Assembly (NCBI RefSeq): GCF_048569485.1
Contig: NC_134354.1
Coordinates: forward strand, 682,347,080-682,411,079
Direction of reading: 5' to 3'
Length of the DNA: 64,000 bases
DNA from: Anomaloglossus baeobatrachus
Lineage: Eukaryota; Chordata; Amphibia; Anura; Aromobatidae
Shown: in pieces, positions 35,414 through 47,634 of the stretch
Numbering within the stretch: position 1 is the first letter of the stretch
Layout: each line of letters starts with the position of its first letter
The notes under the pieces: generated by a model
Told to the model about the DNA's origin: nothing
Seen by the model: only the letters and a program-made list of their open reading frames with translations
Database searches by the model: none
Program-made: the position numbers and the translations under genes

Positions 35414-36690
35414 CAGTTAATCAGTATAACTCACCGGCCACGATCCCTGCAGCACCGCGATGTCCTCCTGTCTGTGCCTACTAGCGGTGCTCACCGCGAT
35501 GACATCATCGCTGTGCGCATGTGTCCACACGTTGCCGGCAGACAGGAGGACAGCACGGTGCTGCAGGGATCGTGGCCGGCTCCACACTCCAGCGCTGCTG
35601 CTGACAGACGGGAGGAGGAGCGATGCTGCAGGGAGTGAGGTAAGGTGAGTATGAACGTTTTATTTATTTATTTATTTTTATTTTTATGTGCCACAGGATG
35701 CAGGCCGTATAGCAGGATGGGGGTATATTATGAGCAGGATGGGGTATATAGCAGGATGCAGCCATATGCCAGAATGATGGTATATAGCAGGATGGGGGCT
35801 ATACCAGGATGAGGGACATATACTGTATATACAAGGCAGGAGGATCATTACCAGGCTGGGGTACCTTTTAGTAGAGAATTTAGGGACATTACCCCCATAA
35901 CTGTCAGCAGCAGATCTTCGCCCCATAAGGGTGTCATGACCACATTTTTTGCTTAAAATTTTATTTTCCTATTTTCCTCCTCTAAAACCAGGGTGCGTCT
36001 TATGGTCCGGTGCGTCTTATAGTCCGAAAAATACGGTAACTGTGGAATATGAGTGACCCTGTTTTAGACTGCCTAAATACATGATGATCAAGGCTATTTG
36101 TCAAGATGTACAGCGTGATGATGTACAACATAAGCAACTGCATTTATTTAATTTGTTTGGGCCACGCTACAGACCTGTCAGCAGGTTTTTACTATGTAAG
36201 CTGAGGATAGCATGGTGCAGGGGTTAAAAAAAGAGCAACTATGCCTTTTATCAGGCTGTGCTATTGTTTACTTAATCTAAAGGCTATCAACTAGTGATTA
36301 TCATTATCATTGCTGGACTACAGTGTCACCAATCGAGTACTCTATTGAGAGCCTGCTGTGGGTGTGGGCAGCTCACTGGGCTCTGTTACATGGTTTATTC
36401 TAAATGTTTTGTGTGTCAGAATGGCTGCACCCAGTAATCTAAAGGCCCAGTCACACTAAACAACTTACCAGCGATCCCAACAACGATAAAACCTGATAGT
36501 GATCGCTGGTAAGTTGCTAGGAGGTCGCTGGTGAGATGTCGCACTAAGCGACGCTCCAGCGATCCCACCAACAACCTGACCTGGCAGGGATCGCTAGAGC
36601 GTCGCTACACGGGTTGCTGGTGAGCTGTCACACAGGCAGATCTCACCAGCAACCAGTGACCAGCCCCCAGCCAGCAGCACCGCGTGGAAG

Positions 36691-38616
36691 TGTGGCGCCC
36701 TGGACTAGCCAGGTCGTCACAGGTAACACACACACACCCCCACCCCCACTAGACAGTAACATTAGCCAAACACAAAATCCTTGTTGCCTCCTTCCAGGGT
36801 CTGATGTCCACACCAGGTGGGGCGGAGCCAAGCGGTTGGCCCCACCCACCGAGCAGTTCACAGGCCTGGAGGCGGGAAAAGAGACAGAACAGTCTAGGAG
36901 GTTGAAGTGAAGTTTGTGGCCCAGGCACTGACAACAAGGTTGGCAGACGGTGGTGGCCGTCTGCAGGAGTGGTGAATCAACGCAGAATCGTAGGACCGGG
37001 GTTGGGCGATGGCCCGCCGGTACCGACCGGGGAGCGAAGTGAAACCAGCACACACAGGCAGGGCCATCGGACCCCGACTAGGCTTGGAGTCGCCATCAAC
37101 AGTCAAATCCGAGTGTGACAGGAACTCCAGGGGTTTCCTAACAGCCAAAGACCCGTTAGAAGGCAACCGTCCTCACCGTGAGGGTATACAGCTACCGCCT
37201 AAGGCTAGAGACCCAAGGGCCAGCGCCTGCGGGCAAACGGGCTCCTCCGGCATCCATACACCTGTCTTGCTAAATTCTACTAAAAAGGGGGCTGAAAGCC
37301 CGTACTTACGAAGCGCTCACTGATATCCTAATCAGGCACGAATACTAATATTCTTTATAGCAAGATACTATTTATTTTAATAGCACATGAATATATATAT
37401 AGTCAATGGTACATAGGCATAAGAACTATAGTCATAGAAACTTATACAATAACAGAAATATGCATCAACATTACCGTTATGTTGTAGCAATCCTTTCACA
37501 TCGGAGGGAACTCGAGTTAATGATAAGGAATCAACATGGCATGGCATCACAGGAACAGTGCGTACGTACACTTCAATGTCCTGGAAGGTATTTCCCCACC
37601 ATTAAGCGAGTCTGGTGTATTTTTATAGGAAAATTTGTAGGTTGTGTTAAAACGGTCACCAGCATGTGACAGCTGAGTCATGTTCATGTAACTTAACCAC
37701 AAACTGCTGGGGGCACCGTTTGCTTCCTGCACATTTCCTGCACATCCTGCCAGTTGTCAACTGGTCAACTGTGGTCGGCCATAGTGTTAGCGAAATATTG
37801 CAATGAGCCGTAAATTTCATATGCAAGCTTCCTTCAACCTGTCTTTACGCTAACCACAAGTTTCCTGTAAGTGGAACTGTAAATGTTACTTCCTTTATCT
37901 TCAACTGCTTCAAGACATGTATTCCCTGGTCATCATTTTGGCCCTCCAAAGGACATCTTCTTTGATACTGAATTATTGATGGATCAAATAATATCTGGGA
38001 TCACTCCTATCTTATGATTATGATCTGATTCCTATCTAATCACACATTCTTTCAGTCATATCACATTGGTATCACAACACCGGGGAGCGAAACTACCGTT
38101 GGGGATCCATAGTAGTCAAGACAGTACACCAAGGTGCAGGGAAAGACAGCCACCATCACCTGTCTGGGGAGAGACACTGCGGCCGGCTGCGGGAACCGTC
38201 CATCCAGCCGTTTGGTTTACCGAGGACTTTGTGCATCTCTTGCTGAGTGAGTACACCCGTGCCATCCGGCACCGCGCCGCGCTGCCCCTGCAACCCTGCA
38301 CCTCACCTACCCTGCCTCCCCGTCACACCACCGGGCCCCGGGACTACCAACCCCTACCCACTGAGGGGGAAAACAACATCCCAGCTGCTCCCTACCATCG
38401 CTTCCGGGTTCCCCATCACCAGCAGCGGTGGTGCCCATCTTCACCACAACCCGTGGGTGGCGTCACGGACTAAATCCCCCAAACCAACCCCCCTTTTCAC
38501 TCACGGGCGAGGAGCGCCGCTCGAGTCCCCGGATCCGGCCCACCGCTTGAGCCACCGAGCAGCAGCAGCGCCGAACCCGAGCGTTAGCGAGCGCAGCGTC
38601 CCCTCCGCCCGCGACA
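36691..38616 (+). mobile_element. Solo LTR, family A (copy 5), itself interrupted
   Basis: Starts TGTGGCGCCCTGGACTAGCC and ends CCCGCGACA, with GAAG duplicated at 36687-36690 and 38617-38620. Very close to copy 3. A second, unrelated LTR lies within it at 37263-38076. Without that insert it is about 1.1 kb. Fossil, no genes. Confidence 0.88.
37263..38076. mobile_element. Solo LTR, family C, fourth level
   Basis: Starts TGTCTTGC and ends TATCACA, flanked by a 5-bp duplication ACACC (37258-37262, 38077-38081). 814 bp with TG...CA ends, unrelated in sequence to families A and B. The clean duplication identifies it as an LTR retroelement remnant, and it is the youngest insertion of this nest. 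Superfamily and orientation not resolved. Confidence 0.75.
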
Positions 38617-38772
38617 GAAGCATGCTGCGCTTGGTAACTAAGGTAAATATCGGGTAACCAACCCAATATTTACCTTGGTTACCAGCGCACACAGCTTAGC
38701 GCTGGCTCCCTGCACACCTAGCCACAGTACACATCGGGTTAATTACCCCATGTGTACTCTGCTACGTGTCCA

Positions 38773-39117
38773 GGCAGCAGGAGCCGGCTTCTGCGGACAC
38801 TGGTAACCACGGTAAACATCGGGTAACCAAGAAGCCCTTACCTTGGTTACCCCATATTTACCTTCGTTACCAGCGTCCGCCGCTCTCATCTGTCAGTGCC
38901 GACTCCTGTTCTCTGCACTCCTAGCCACAGTACACATCGGGTTAATTACCCGATGTGTACTGTGGCTACGTGTGCAGAGAGCAGGGAACCGGCACTGACA
39001 GCTGAGAGCGGCGGACGCTGGTAACGAAGGTAAACATCGGGTAACAAAGGTAAGTGCTTCTTGGTTACCCGATGTTTACCGTGGTTACCAGCGTCCGCAG
39101 AAGCCGGCTCCTGCTGC
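38773..39117. repeat. Long cruciform-forming inverted repeat
   Basis: GCAGGAGCCGGCTTCTGCGG, TGGTAACCACGGTAAACATC and GGGTAACCAAGAAG on the left are mirrored on the right (CTTCTTGGTTACCCGATG, CGTCCGCAGAAGCCGGCTCC). A second palindrome, CAGCGTCCGCCGCTCTCA/TGAGAGCGGCGGACGCTG, sits inside. It forms the core of the Harbinger-like element. Confidence 0.85.
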
Positions 39118-39705
39118 CTGCACATTTAGTTTTTGCTCTGTCCCTGTCACACACAGCGATGTGTGCTTCACAGCAGGAGAGCAACAACTAAAAAATGGCC
39201 CAGGACATTCAGCAACAACCAGCGGCCTCACAGCAGGGGCCGGGTTGTTGCTGGATGTCACACACAGCGACATCACTAGCAACATCGCTGCTACGTCACA
39301 AAAGTTGTTCCTTAGCAGCGATGTTGCTTAGTGAGAAGTAGCCTTTAGTTAAACCTCTTTGGATTCAGTTTCTTTGCCTACAACATGTTGCTTTCTGATG
39401 AGGTAGCAAAAACCTGCTGACAAATTCCCTTTAAAGAGGTTAGCTACAAAAATATTTTATTTTTTTTTTTAACTATGACCATAAACTACCTGCCTGTTCT
39501 ACCCGATCCTTGCTGAGCTACTCGTGTCGGCAATTCAGCTTCTCCACGTGAACGGAGCAGATCTTCGGGGCTGCTGTCGATGGGGCAGGCCGGCATGCTG
39601 ATTGACAACCGGTTTTGGCAGTCCTGCCTTGTCAACAGAGCAGAGTGGAAGAGAAGCTGCTGCTCTGTTAATGTGATGTCAGCGGAATTGACAGCTCTGT
39701 GCCAG

Positions 39706-40983
39706 TGTCGCGGGCGGGGAGGAGGGTGTCAGCACACTACGCTCGCCCCCTTCTGCTCGGGTCCGGCGGCCGCTGCTCAGTGGTGGCTCGAGCCGTAGGC
39801 CGGATCCCGGGGGTTTCTCGAGCGACACTCCTCGCCCGTGAGTGAAAGGGGTTAGTTTGGTGCGGGGATTGTTATAGTTCGTGACGCCACCCACGGTTGT
39901 GGTGATTTCACCACCGCTGCTCAATGCGGGGGTCCCGGGGATGGTGATGCGGAGCATCCAGGTGTCGTGTTGCCCCTCCGTGGGCAGGGGTTGGTGATCC
40001 CGGGGCCCGGTGATGGTTCGTGAGGTGCGGGGCCTGGTGGGCGCAGGGATGCGGGGGCAGCGCTGTGCCTTGCGGCACTGTGGTACTCACTCAGCCTGAG
40101 ACACGGACACAGTTTGTACGGTAAACCAAACGGCTGGTAGGACGGTCCCACAGACGGCTGCACCTGCACTCCCGGTAGGTGACGGTGATGTCCCTCTTCC
40201 TTGCACCTATGGTTGACTTGTGGTAGCGGTGGATTCCCTCCGGTTACCCGCTCCCCGACTACAATCTGGGCCGGAGGAGCTCTACACTTTTCCTGCAGGC
40301 GCTGGCCCTGAGAAACTGGTGCCTTGGCGGTGGCGATGTCTCTCTGCTTCAGGTTGAGCTGTTGCCTTCAATCGGGACTTGGTTGCTGGGGGATCTACGT
40401 CCCCTTCACTGACGGATTCGGCAAATTTGGCGACTCCTAGCCTTGCCGGGGTCCGAGAGGCCCCTGCCCTGGTGCTGACTGTCCTTCGGAACACTGCTCC
40501 AGACCACCGGGCACACAGCCAACGGGGTCCTTCCAGGAACTTCCAAACGGTCCCACTCCAGACAGTCACCGCCGTCGCTGACCTTGCTGTTCTGGCCCTA
40601 CACAAAGCTGGGCCCTTCAGGCTTTCCTTCCTTCTTGTCACCTCACTTGCTTTCCTCCTTTTCCACTTTTCTACTTTCACTACTTGGTTACTCCTTCACT
40701 TAGGTTCTCACTCAAGCTCTGTTGTTTACTCTTGCCCTCCCCGGGCTACTCCTCCACTCCTTCCACTTCCTCCTCCCTGACTAGACTGCCTGGTACTTCC
40801 CGCCTCCAGAGCTGTGATCTCCTTGGTGGGCGGAGCCAACCGCCTGGCCCACCCCCTGGTGTGAATCATCAGCCTCTGGAGGAAGGCAACAAGGATTTGT
40901 AGTTTAGCTGTGATGTGCCTACCTGGAGTGTGGGGTGTGGTGGTGTTGTGACCCGTGACCCCTGGCTTGCCCAGGGCGTCACA
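39706..40983 (-). mobile_element. Solo LTR, family A (copy 6)
   Basis: Starts TGTCGCGGGCGGGGAGGAGG and ends GCCCAGGGCGTCACA, with CCAG duplicated at 39702-39705 and 40984-40987. Same orientation and structure as copy 2. Fossil LTR without internal genes. Confidence 0.88.
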
Positions 40984-41283
40984 CCAGCACAGATCGGGCA
41001 CAGCAAGCAACAGTTTCATGGCTGACATGGCACCCGCTCATCCCCACTAGGGTATTCTCTACCCACATTACCTTACAACACAAGCCTAGAATATAATAGA
41101 ATATAAAAATAGGAATTATTTACATTGGTAGGTGGCAGAGCCCCTGTGTAAACCCCCCCCCCCCTCCTCCACAGCACACACCCCCACCCGACGCACGCAC
41201 GCGCTACAAAGCTTCTCCCGAGGTGTTTCTAATGTTCCTCCCAATATTTAACTACTACTCTACTGTAGCCACAGTTTAGGCGC

Positions 41284-41482
41284 CGCTCACATCAGTGGTA
41301 TTTGCTGCAGGGCCGGATCCGGTACAAATGCGTTTCAGCTCAATTTACCTCCAAAGGAGTTGCGGCAGGATGCGGTCACATGCACCGCATGTTGCCGCGA
41401 TTCCATAGGAAATGAATGGAGCTGAAATGCATTTGTACCGGATCCGGCCCTGCAGTAAAATACCGCTGATGTCAGAGCTGCT
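41284..41482. mobile_element. Short palindromic MITE
   Basis: CATCAGTGGTATTTGCTGCAG and GGGCCGGATCCGGTACAAAT on the left are mirrored on the right (ATTTGTACCGGATCCGGCCC, TACCGCTGATGTC). TTTA/TTTA flanks. Arms about 58 bp. Confidence 0.8.
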
Positions 41483-42816
41483 TTACATGAATGTTACTGT
41501 AATGGGGCGCTTGGATGTGCCAATTTTGGGTTGCCAAATAACTTTTTTTTTTTTTTTTTTTTAAGAGCACATCATTGAGTCTTGTGTCCCCATGAAGCAT
41601 CTTTATTGGCAGCATGTCTAATTTGGGTGATGTGCTGCCGATTTTAAATTTATTTTTATTCCAACACAAAAGATCTGATCATCCAGTTAAATTAGTGTTT
41701 TGCATGTTTACATGGGCTAATAGTTAGGAACGAATGCTCAGTTCCAATTTATAGACCCATCTAAATATACCATTACTCCACATGAGGGGTCTCCAACCTG
41801 TGGCTCTGGAGGAGCATGTGGCTCGCGGGCCTATATTGTGTGGCTCATGGTTGTTTGCCAGCTAAGTGAATTAGCACCAGGTCTAGCAATCAACTATTAA
41901 GGGCAGCTCTCCAGATGGTGACTTTTGTGAGCAGCATCATACTTAAAAAACAGCAGATTTGGATGGGGGTCAGGTAGGAACCAATGGATCTTGGCATACT
42001 GCCCTTGTGATTTCTGTGGAAAAGCTTTGTCATTATACGGGTAATGGGAGTTCTGGATGTCACTACTGTGAGGGAGCTGGAGGTGGCTCGCGGCGCACCC
42101 TCTCTCTGAGCTGGCTCCCGGCGCGCGCTCTCTCGTGGTCCCTGCTCTAAATTATTACAGTAAGTATTGAACATTCTGCACATAAGTGGTGAGTTCAATT
42201 TTAGAGATCTTTGAAGATGTGGACACATTGAACTTTAGAATATTAATCATTTTAATGTCATCATTCAGAAGACTCTTCAAACCCACAACTGCAAGTAATT
42301 AGCAATAATGGTGGTTGCACTCTGTTGGTGGCATTATCAGATCTGTCATCTAGATGGTATTTAACCAAGGTGGGCTTGTTTGGATTAAGATATTTTAAAT
42401 GTTCCTATGAGGCATGATGAGTTGGTTTTGTGCAGTTAGAACAATATTTGCATCAAATTATAAATGAGCTGGGATAATATTATTGGCATAAAGTTAGGTC
42501 TTAGTGTTCATGGCTGGGACAGTATGCAGAACTTCAGCTCTAATTTCAGCTATTGGTCTTTATGCAACTGCGTGAATGGATTTTCTTGTGGTTGCACACA
42601 AATTTCATCTATACATTAAATACTTTCCATGAGGAGTTAGGAACTACTGTAGAATATGCATCAATTTATCTATACTTATAAAGGATGACTAGATATCATC
42701 ATATTGTGGTCCTTCATGCCTGCCACATTTGCATTCAAATTCCAAAACGTGGTGTTGAACTCCTTTAGTAATGACTTCCTGTGTGCCCCATATGTAGCAT
42801 TTGTACATGTTGAATT
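41483..42816. other. Intron sequence with a possible hAT MITE remnant at 41786-42150
   Basis: The GGGGTCTCCAACCTGTGGCT and GTGGTCCCTG ends with internal GTGGCTCGCGG words suggest an hAT-type MITE, but no matching 8-bp duplication was found. The rest is anonymous, and no exon is seen. Confidence 0.35.
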
Positions 42817-42819
42817 AAG

Positions 42820-43207
42820 GCTATGTGCGCACTAGAAATGTCCTTTTACCCAAGAAACTTTCGTGAGAGACATTCTGGGAGTTGAAGATTCCCGCACCTG
42901 CGGAAAAAAAACGCACCAAATCCGCGGTAAAAACGCATGCGTTTTTACCGCGGATTAGCCGCGATTTCACCGCGGATTTTCCTCAGGTTGTTCCTGACAC
43001 ATGCAAGTATAGAAATTCCGGGGGTATTCCGCAGGTAATAATGGACATGCTCATTTTCTCAAAGTTTCTCAAATTTTCTTGAGCAAAATCCGCAGCGTGC
43101 GCATAGCTATTTTTTTTACACATAGGTTTTGCTGGGAAATATCTGCAGAAAGATTTCTAATCTTTCTCAAATTTCCGCGGGTAAAACTGTCTAGTGCACA
43201 CATAGCC
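42820..43207. mobile_element. Harbinger-like MITE (GGCTATGTGCGCAC type)
   Basis: GGCTATGTGCGCACTAGAAA and CTAGTGCACACATAGCC are inverted, flanked by TAA on both sides (42817-42819, 43208-43210). Inner arms contain TTTACCGCGGATTAG/CGCGGATTTTCC words. The same family as the insert at 1059. Confidence 0.85.
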
Positions 43208-44427
43208 TAAGAGGGTCAAATTGTTTTTTGAAGTCTAAAGGTTCAGTCACACAACAATATCGTTAACGAGATTGTTACTACGTCACAGTTTCCATATCGT
43301 TGTTAAATTGTTGGTGAGATGTCAGTCCTTTTCCCAACGACTTTAGTAACGATGCAGCGACCTGTATAACGATCTCGGTCGTTGGGACCCTGTCACATAG
43401 CAGCTATGTAATGATTCCTACCTCGAATATGGGTGTAGTCAGGGCCGGATTATAGGCGGGGCAGACGGGGCTTCAGCCCAGGGGCCCCCACCACAAGAGC
43501 CTCTGAGGGGGCCCCCACCACCATCTGTGTGTCCGCCATTTTATTAATGTCGCAGTGGTTCAAGACCGCACTGTACCTTTAAGGTATTTCAATCCCGGCC
43601 ATCACTACTGCAGACACGCCCACTGCACGCTGTGTGGGCTGCGTCTGCCAGGATGACGTCACCGCGCTGCTGCTTCTTCCTTCCGTAGAGGAGCTTGTGG
43701 GAGGACCGGAGGTCTCAGTTTATCCCGGTAAGTATGAGGTCATTAATCATGGTGCCGGCTGGGCAGGAGACTGCAGTGAGGAGGGAGCAGGACGCCGCTG
43801 ATAACTCCAGACCGGTTCCATAGTGTCAGCGGCCACTCTGCTATCAGTGTGACTTATTGCAGGAGTGTGAGCTGCTGCAGATCAGGTCGGGCTGTCAGTG
43901 CCGGGTCATCGGCCTCATCCCTCCCCTGCAATAACACACACTGATCTCCAGCAGAGACATCACTACACACAGAATCCTGCACTGATCACATCTGAGCCTG
44001 CAGCGCACATTACACTATATGGCCCATATTACATATAGAATATGTTACATCCTGTCCTGTAGGCCCAGGTGTGATCAGTGCAGGGCATTGTATATCTGTG
44101 CACATGGAATACCACATCCAGCGTACAGAGAGAGTAGTGTGATACACTGTGTACACACATCAGATGGTATATAATAATGTGTATATTGTATAACCTCTGA
44201 TGTCTGTATCACAGTATATTGTGTACCAGTCATGTATTCTCCTGTACACTGTACAGGGGCGTACCTTTGGGGGGCATGCGGCATATGTTCCCCTGCACGG
44301 CAATCAGGGGGGCACCATTAAAAAGTGTGAGGCAGCAGTATGGTGGGAGAAAATTGTAAGTGGAGAGTATTGGTGGAGAAAAGTGTGAGGGGCATAGTAT
44401 AGAGCCTGGGTACTGGGGGGGGGGGGG

Positions 44428-44950
44428 GTTAGCAGTATAGAGAAGGGGCAGCATGGTGGGCAGTGTGAGGACACAGTATGGAGGGCACAGTATGCTGAGG
44501 AGAGGGAATGTGAGACTGAGGTGCGGTATAGTGACTGCATAGTGAAGGAGGTAGGCAGTATAGAGAAGGGTCAGCATGGTGGTCAGTGTGAGGGCACAGT
44601 ATGGAGGCACAGTATGCTGAGGAGGGGGAATGTGAGACTGAGGTGCGGTATAGTGACTGTATAGTGAAGGAGGTAGGCAGTATAGAGAAGGGTCAACATG
44701 GTGGCCAGTGTGAGGGCACAGTATGGAGGGCACAGTATGCTGAGGAGGGGGAATGTGAGACGGAGGTACAGTATAGTGACTGTATAGTGAAGGAGGTAGG
44801 CAGTATAGAGAAGGGGCGGCATGGTGGCCAGTGTGAGGGCACAGTATGGAGGCACAGTATGCTGAGGAGGGGGAATGTGAGATTGAGTTGCACTTTCAGT
44901 GATTTTGGTACTGAGGGTGAGGGCAGTATAGAGAGGGGATTGCATGGGGG
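44428..44950. repeat. Degenerate tandem repeat, about 120-bp unit x4
   Basis: Repeated blocks GCAGTATAGAGAAGGGGCAG, GGCACAGTATGCTGAGGAGG and GAATGTGAGACTGAGG recur four times, with the last degraded. Translations on both strands are repetitive only because of this (e.g. AEEGECETEV). A poly-G run lies at 44416-44427. Confidence 0.9.
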
Positions 44951-45661
44951 ACATTGTGAGGGCACAGCTCAGGAGGGGGAGTGTGAGGAGGGGGCACAGT
45001 ATAGACATTTGGAAGTATAGTGGGTACACAATGTAGAGGACGGTGTGAAGAGGGGGCCCAGAACTGAACGAAGAGGCCATGTACCATAAGAATGACATTG
45101 TGTGGGTCATTTTGTGCAGGGAGCACAGTGAGGGGCAATTATTTATTCAGGCGCACAGCGTAGGTCATATATTTATATTTAGGAGCATTATAATCATTCT
45201 GCTATTTATTTTAAGGGCATAATGTCGAGATGTGCTGCAGAAGGCCCGGGAGGTCTGCAGAGAGGAGCTGTGGAAGTGAAAAGTCATCATGACGTCTGGA
45301 CAAGATGGAGAAGAAAGAATAGGATGACTCCGATCAGGGAAGATGTCACCTACAAGGTACCTGGATGTGACTGTATGTGTGTGACACTCAATGCTTCTCC
45401 TCATCAGAACCGTGGTTCCTGTATGGTCCAAAGTCTGATGAATACTGATAACAATTCCCAGCATTTTCTTACAATTGTTAAGGACATACTGGGAGTTGTT
45501 AATTCATGTGATACAAATGTATATGGGGATGTGACATTACAATATATTGTTGTAGTAAATTTGGTACTGTAGTCATGTATTGGTGGTTCTGGTGATATAT
45601 TCGTTTACTGATGAGGGTGCTAGTGATGTATTTTGGTATTGCTTTTGGTTCTGGTGCTGTA

Positions 45662-47214
45662 CACCGTGTGCAGAATTATTAGGCATTTTATATTTTAGAG
45701 GATTTTTTTTATTATTGATCAACAACTGTTCTCCATTAGCCCAAAAGACTCATAAATATCAAATCTTAATATTTTTGGAAGTTGGAGTGGGGTTTTTTAG
45801 ATGTGGCTATCTTAGGAGGATATCTGTCTGTGCAGGTAACTATTACTGTGCAGAATTATTAGGCAACTTAATAAAAAGCAAATATATTCCCATCTCACTT
45901 GTTTATTTTCACCAGGTAAACCAATATAACTGCACAAAATTTAGAAATAAACATTTCTGACATGCAAAAACAAAACCCCAAAAAATGAGTGCCCAATATC
46001 GCCCCCTTTCTTTCTGATGACACTCAGCAGCCGACCATCCATAGATTCTGTCAGTGCTTGATCTGTTTACGATCAACATTGCGTGCAGCAGCCACCACAG
46101 CCTCCAGACACTGCTCCCAGAGGTGGACTGTTTTCCCTCCCTGTAGATCTCACATTTTATGAGGGACCACAGGTTCTCTATGGGGTTCAGATCAGGTGAA
46201 CAAGGGGGCCATGTCATTATTTTTTCATCTTTTAGACCTTTACTGGCCAGCCACGCTGTGGAGTAGTTGGATTAATGTGATGGAGCATTGTCCTGCATGA
46301 AAATCATGTTTTTCTTGAACGATACCGACTTCTTCCTGTACCACTGCTTGAAGAAGTTGTCTTCCAGAAACTGGCAGTAGGTCTGGGAGTTGAGCTTCAC
46401 TCCATCCTCAACCAAAAAAGGTCCCACAAGTTGATCTTTGCTGATCCCAGCCCATACCAGTGCCCACCTCCACCTTGCTGGCGTCTGAGTCGGAGTGGAG
46501 CTCTCTGCCCTTTACTGATCCAACCTCGGCCCATCCATCTGGTCTATCAAGAGTCACTCTCATTTCATCAGTCCATAAAACCTTTGAAACATCAGTCTTC
46601 AGATATTTCTTGGCCCAGTCTTGAGGTTTTATCTTATGTTTCTTGGTCAGAGGTGGTGGTTTTCCGCCTTCCTTACCTTGGCCATGTCCCTGAGTATGGC
46701 ACACCTTGTGCTTTTTGATACTCTAGTAATGTTGCAGCTCTGAAATATGGCCAAACTGGTGGCAAATGGCATCTTGGCAGCTTCATGCTTGATTTTTCTC
46801 AGTTTATGGGCAGTTATTTTGCGCCTTTTTTGCCCAACACACTTCTTGCGACCCTGTTGGCTATTTGCCATGCAACGCTTGATTGTTCGGTGATCACGCT
46901 TCAAAAGTTTGGCAATTTCAAGACTGCTGCGTCCCTCTGCAAGACATCGCACAGTTTTGGACTTTTCAGAGCCCGTCACATCTCTCTTTTGACCCATTCT
47001 GCCAAAGGAAAAAGAAGTTGCCTAATAATTAAGCACACCTTATATAGGGTGTTGATGTCATTACACCGCACCCCTCCTCATTACAGAGATGCACATCACC
47101 TGATTTACTTAATTGGTAGTTGGCTCTCAGCCTATACAGCTTGGAGTAGGACAACATGTATAAAAGTATCATGTGAGCAAAATACTCATTTGTCTAATAA
47201 TTCTGCACACAGTG
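45662..47214 (-). mobile_element. Tc1/mariner element with IR/DR ends, decayed
   Basis: TA flanks (45660-45661, 47215-47216). Outer repeats are GTGTGCAGAATTATTAGGC (left) and CTAATAATTCTGCACAC (right). A second internal copy lies on each side (CTGTGCAGAATTATTAGGCA at 45849, GCCTAATAATTAAGCACACC at 47019), the IR/DR layout known from Sleeping Beauty. Minus-strand fragments: MGQKRDVTGSEKSKTV...RDHRTIKRC (DNA-binding helix-turn-helix, 46647-46997), WAKKYLKTDVSKVLWTDEMRV (catalytic D, 46500-46620) and WPPCSPDLNPIENLW (46150-46210). The reading frame is broken into at least three pieces. Confidence 0.93.
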
Positions 47215-47315
47215 TATTTATGTACATTTTACTGATTCTGATCCTGTACACATGTAGCAAGCCATGATTTGTAAAATTACATGACCGCAAGGGTTTCTAC
47301 ATTATGTTAGTAGCA

Positions 47316-47634
47316 TTAAAGGGGTTGTCCAGGTTTGTGATGAAAGTTTCTATGTGACGGCAGACTTCTGAATCCTCAGTGTGCACACTGCACACTGTCA
47401 GGACTCTCCGATGCCAGCAGTGAGAGCTTGAGGGCATGTAACTATTGAGTGAGGCTGCAGACGTCTAATTTGAATGTGGCCGGAAGTAAACAAATCGCAT
47501 ACTTGCAGTCCCATGACTACTTGCTCATGGCACGGGAAAATCATGACAGTGTGCAGTCCGCAAGCTGTGAGAATTCAGAAGTCTGCAGTCATATAACTAC
47601 AAATTTTCCTTGTCGAGCTGGACAACCCCTTTAA
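47316..47634. mobile_element. MITE (AAAGGGGTTGTCCAG type)
   Basis: TTAAAGGGGTTGTCCAGG and GAGCTGGACAACCCCTTTAA are inverted. Inner arms CAGACTTCTGAATCCTCA/TGAGAATTCAGAAGTCTG pair. Inside the hAT element, next to the Tc1/mariner copy. Confidence 0.85.

Larger units (their letters stand above)
36443..39344. mobile_element. Harbinger-like element (CAGTCACACTAA type), second level
   Basis: Starts AGGCCCAGTCACACTAAACA and ends ATGTTGCTTAGTGAGAAGTAGCCT. Bounded by TAA on the left and TTA on the right, so the duplication is imperfect. Its interior has long inverted GGTAACC/GATGTTTACC arms (38773-39117). The same family begins at 63758. It is split by a solo LTR at 36691-38616. Confidence 0.72.
36172..39433. 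mobile_element. Outer MITE of a four-level nest
   Basis: The left end CCTGTCAGCAGGTTTTTACTA and the right end TAGCAAAAACCTGCTGACAAA are inverted and match the intact 238-bp copy at 25894-26131. A Harbinger-like element (36443-39344) splits it. Confidence 0.7.

Noticed and set aside
44583-45110. 175-codon repetitive frame
   Set aside because: Product of the degenerate 120-bp tandem repeat in the hAT element.
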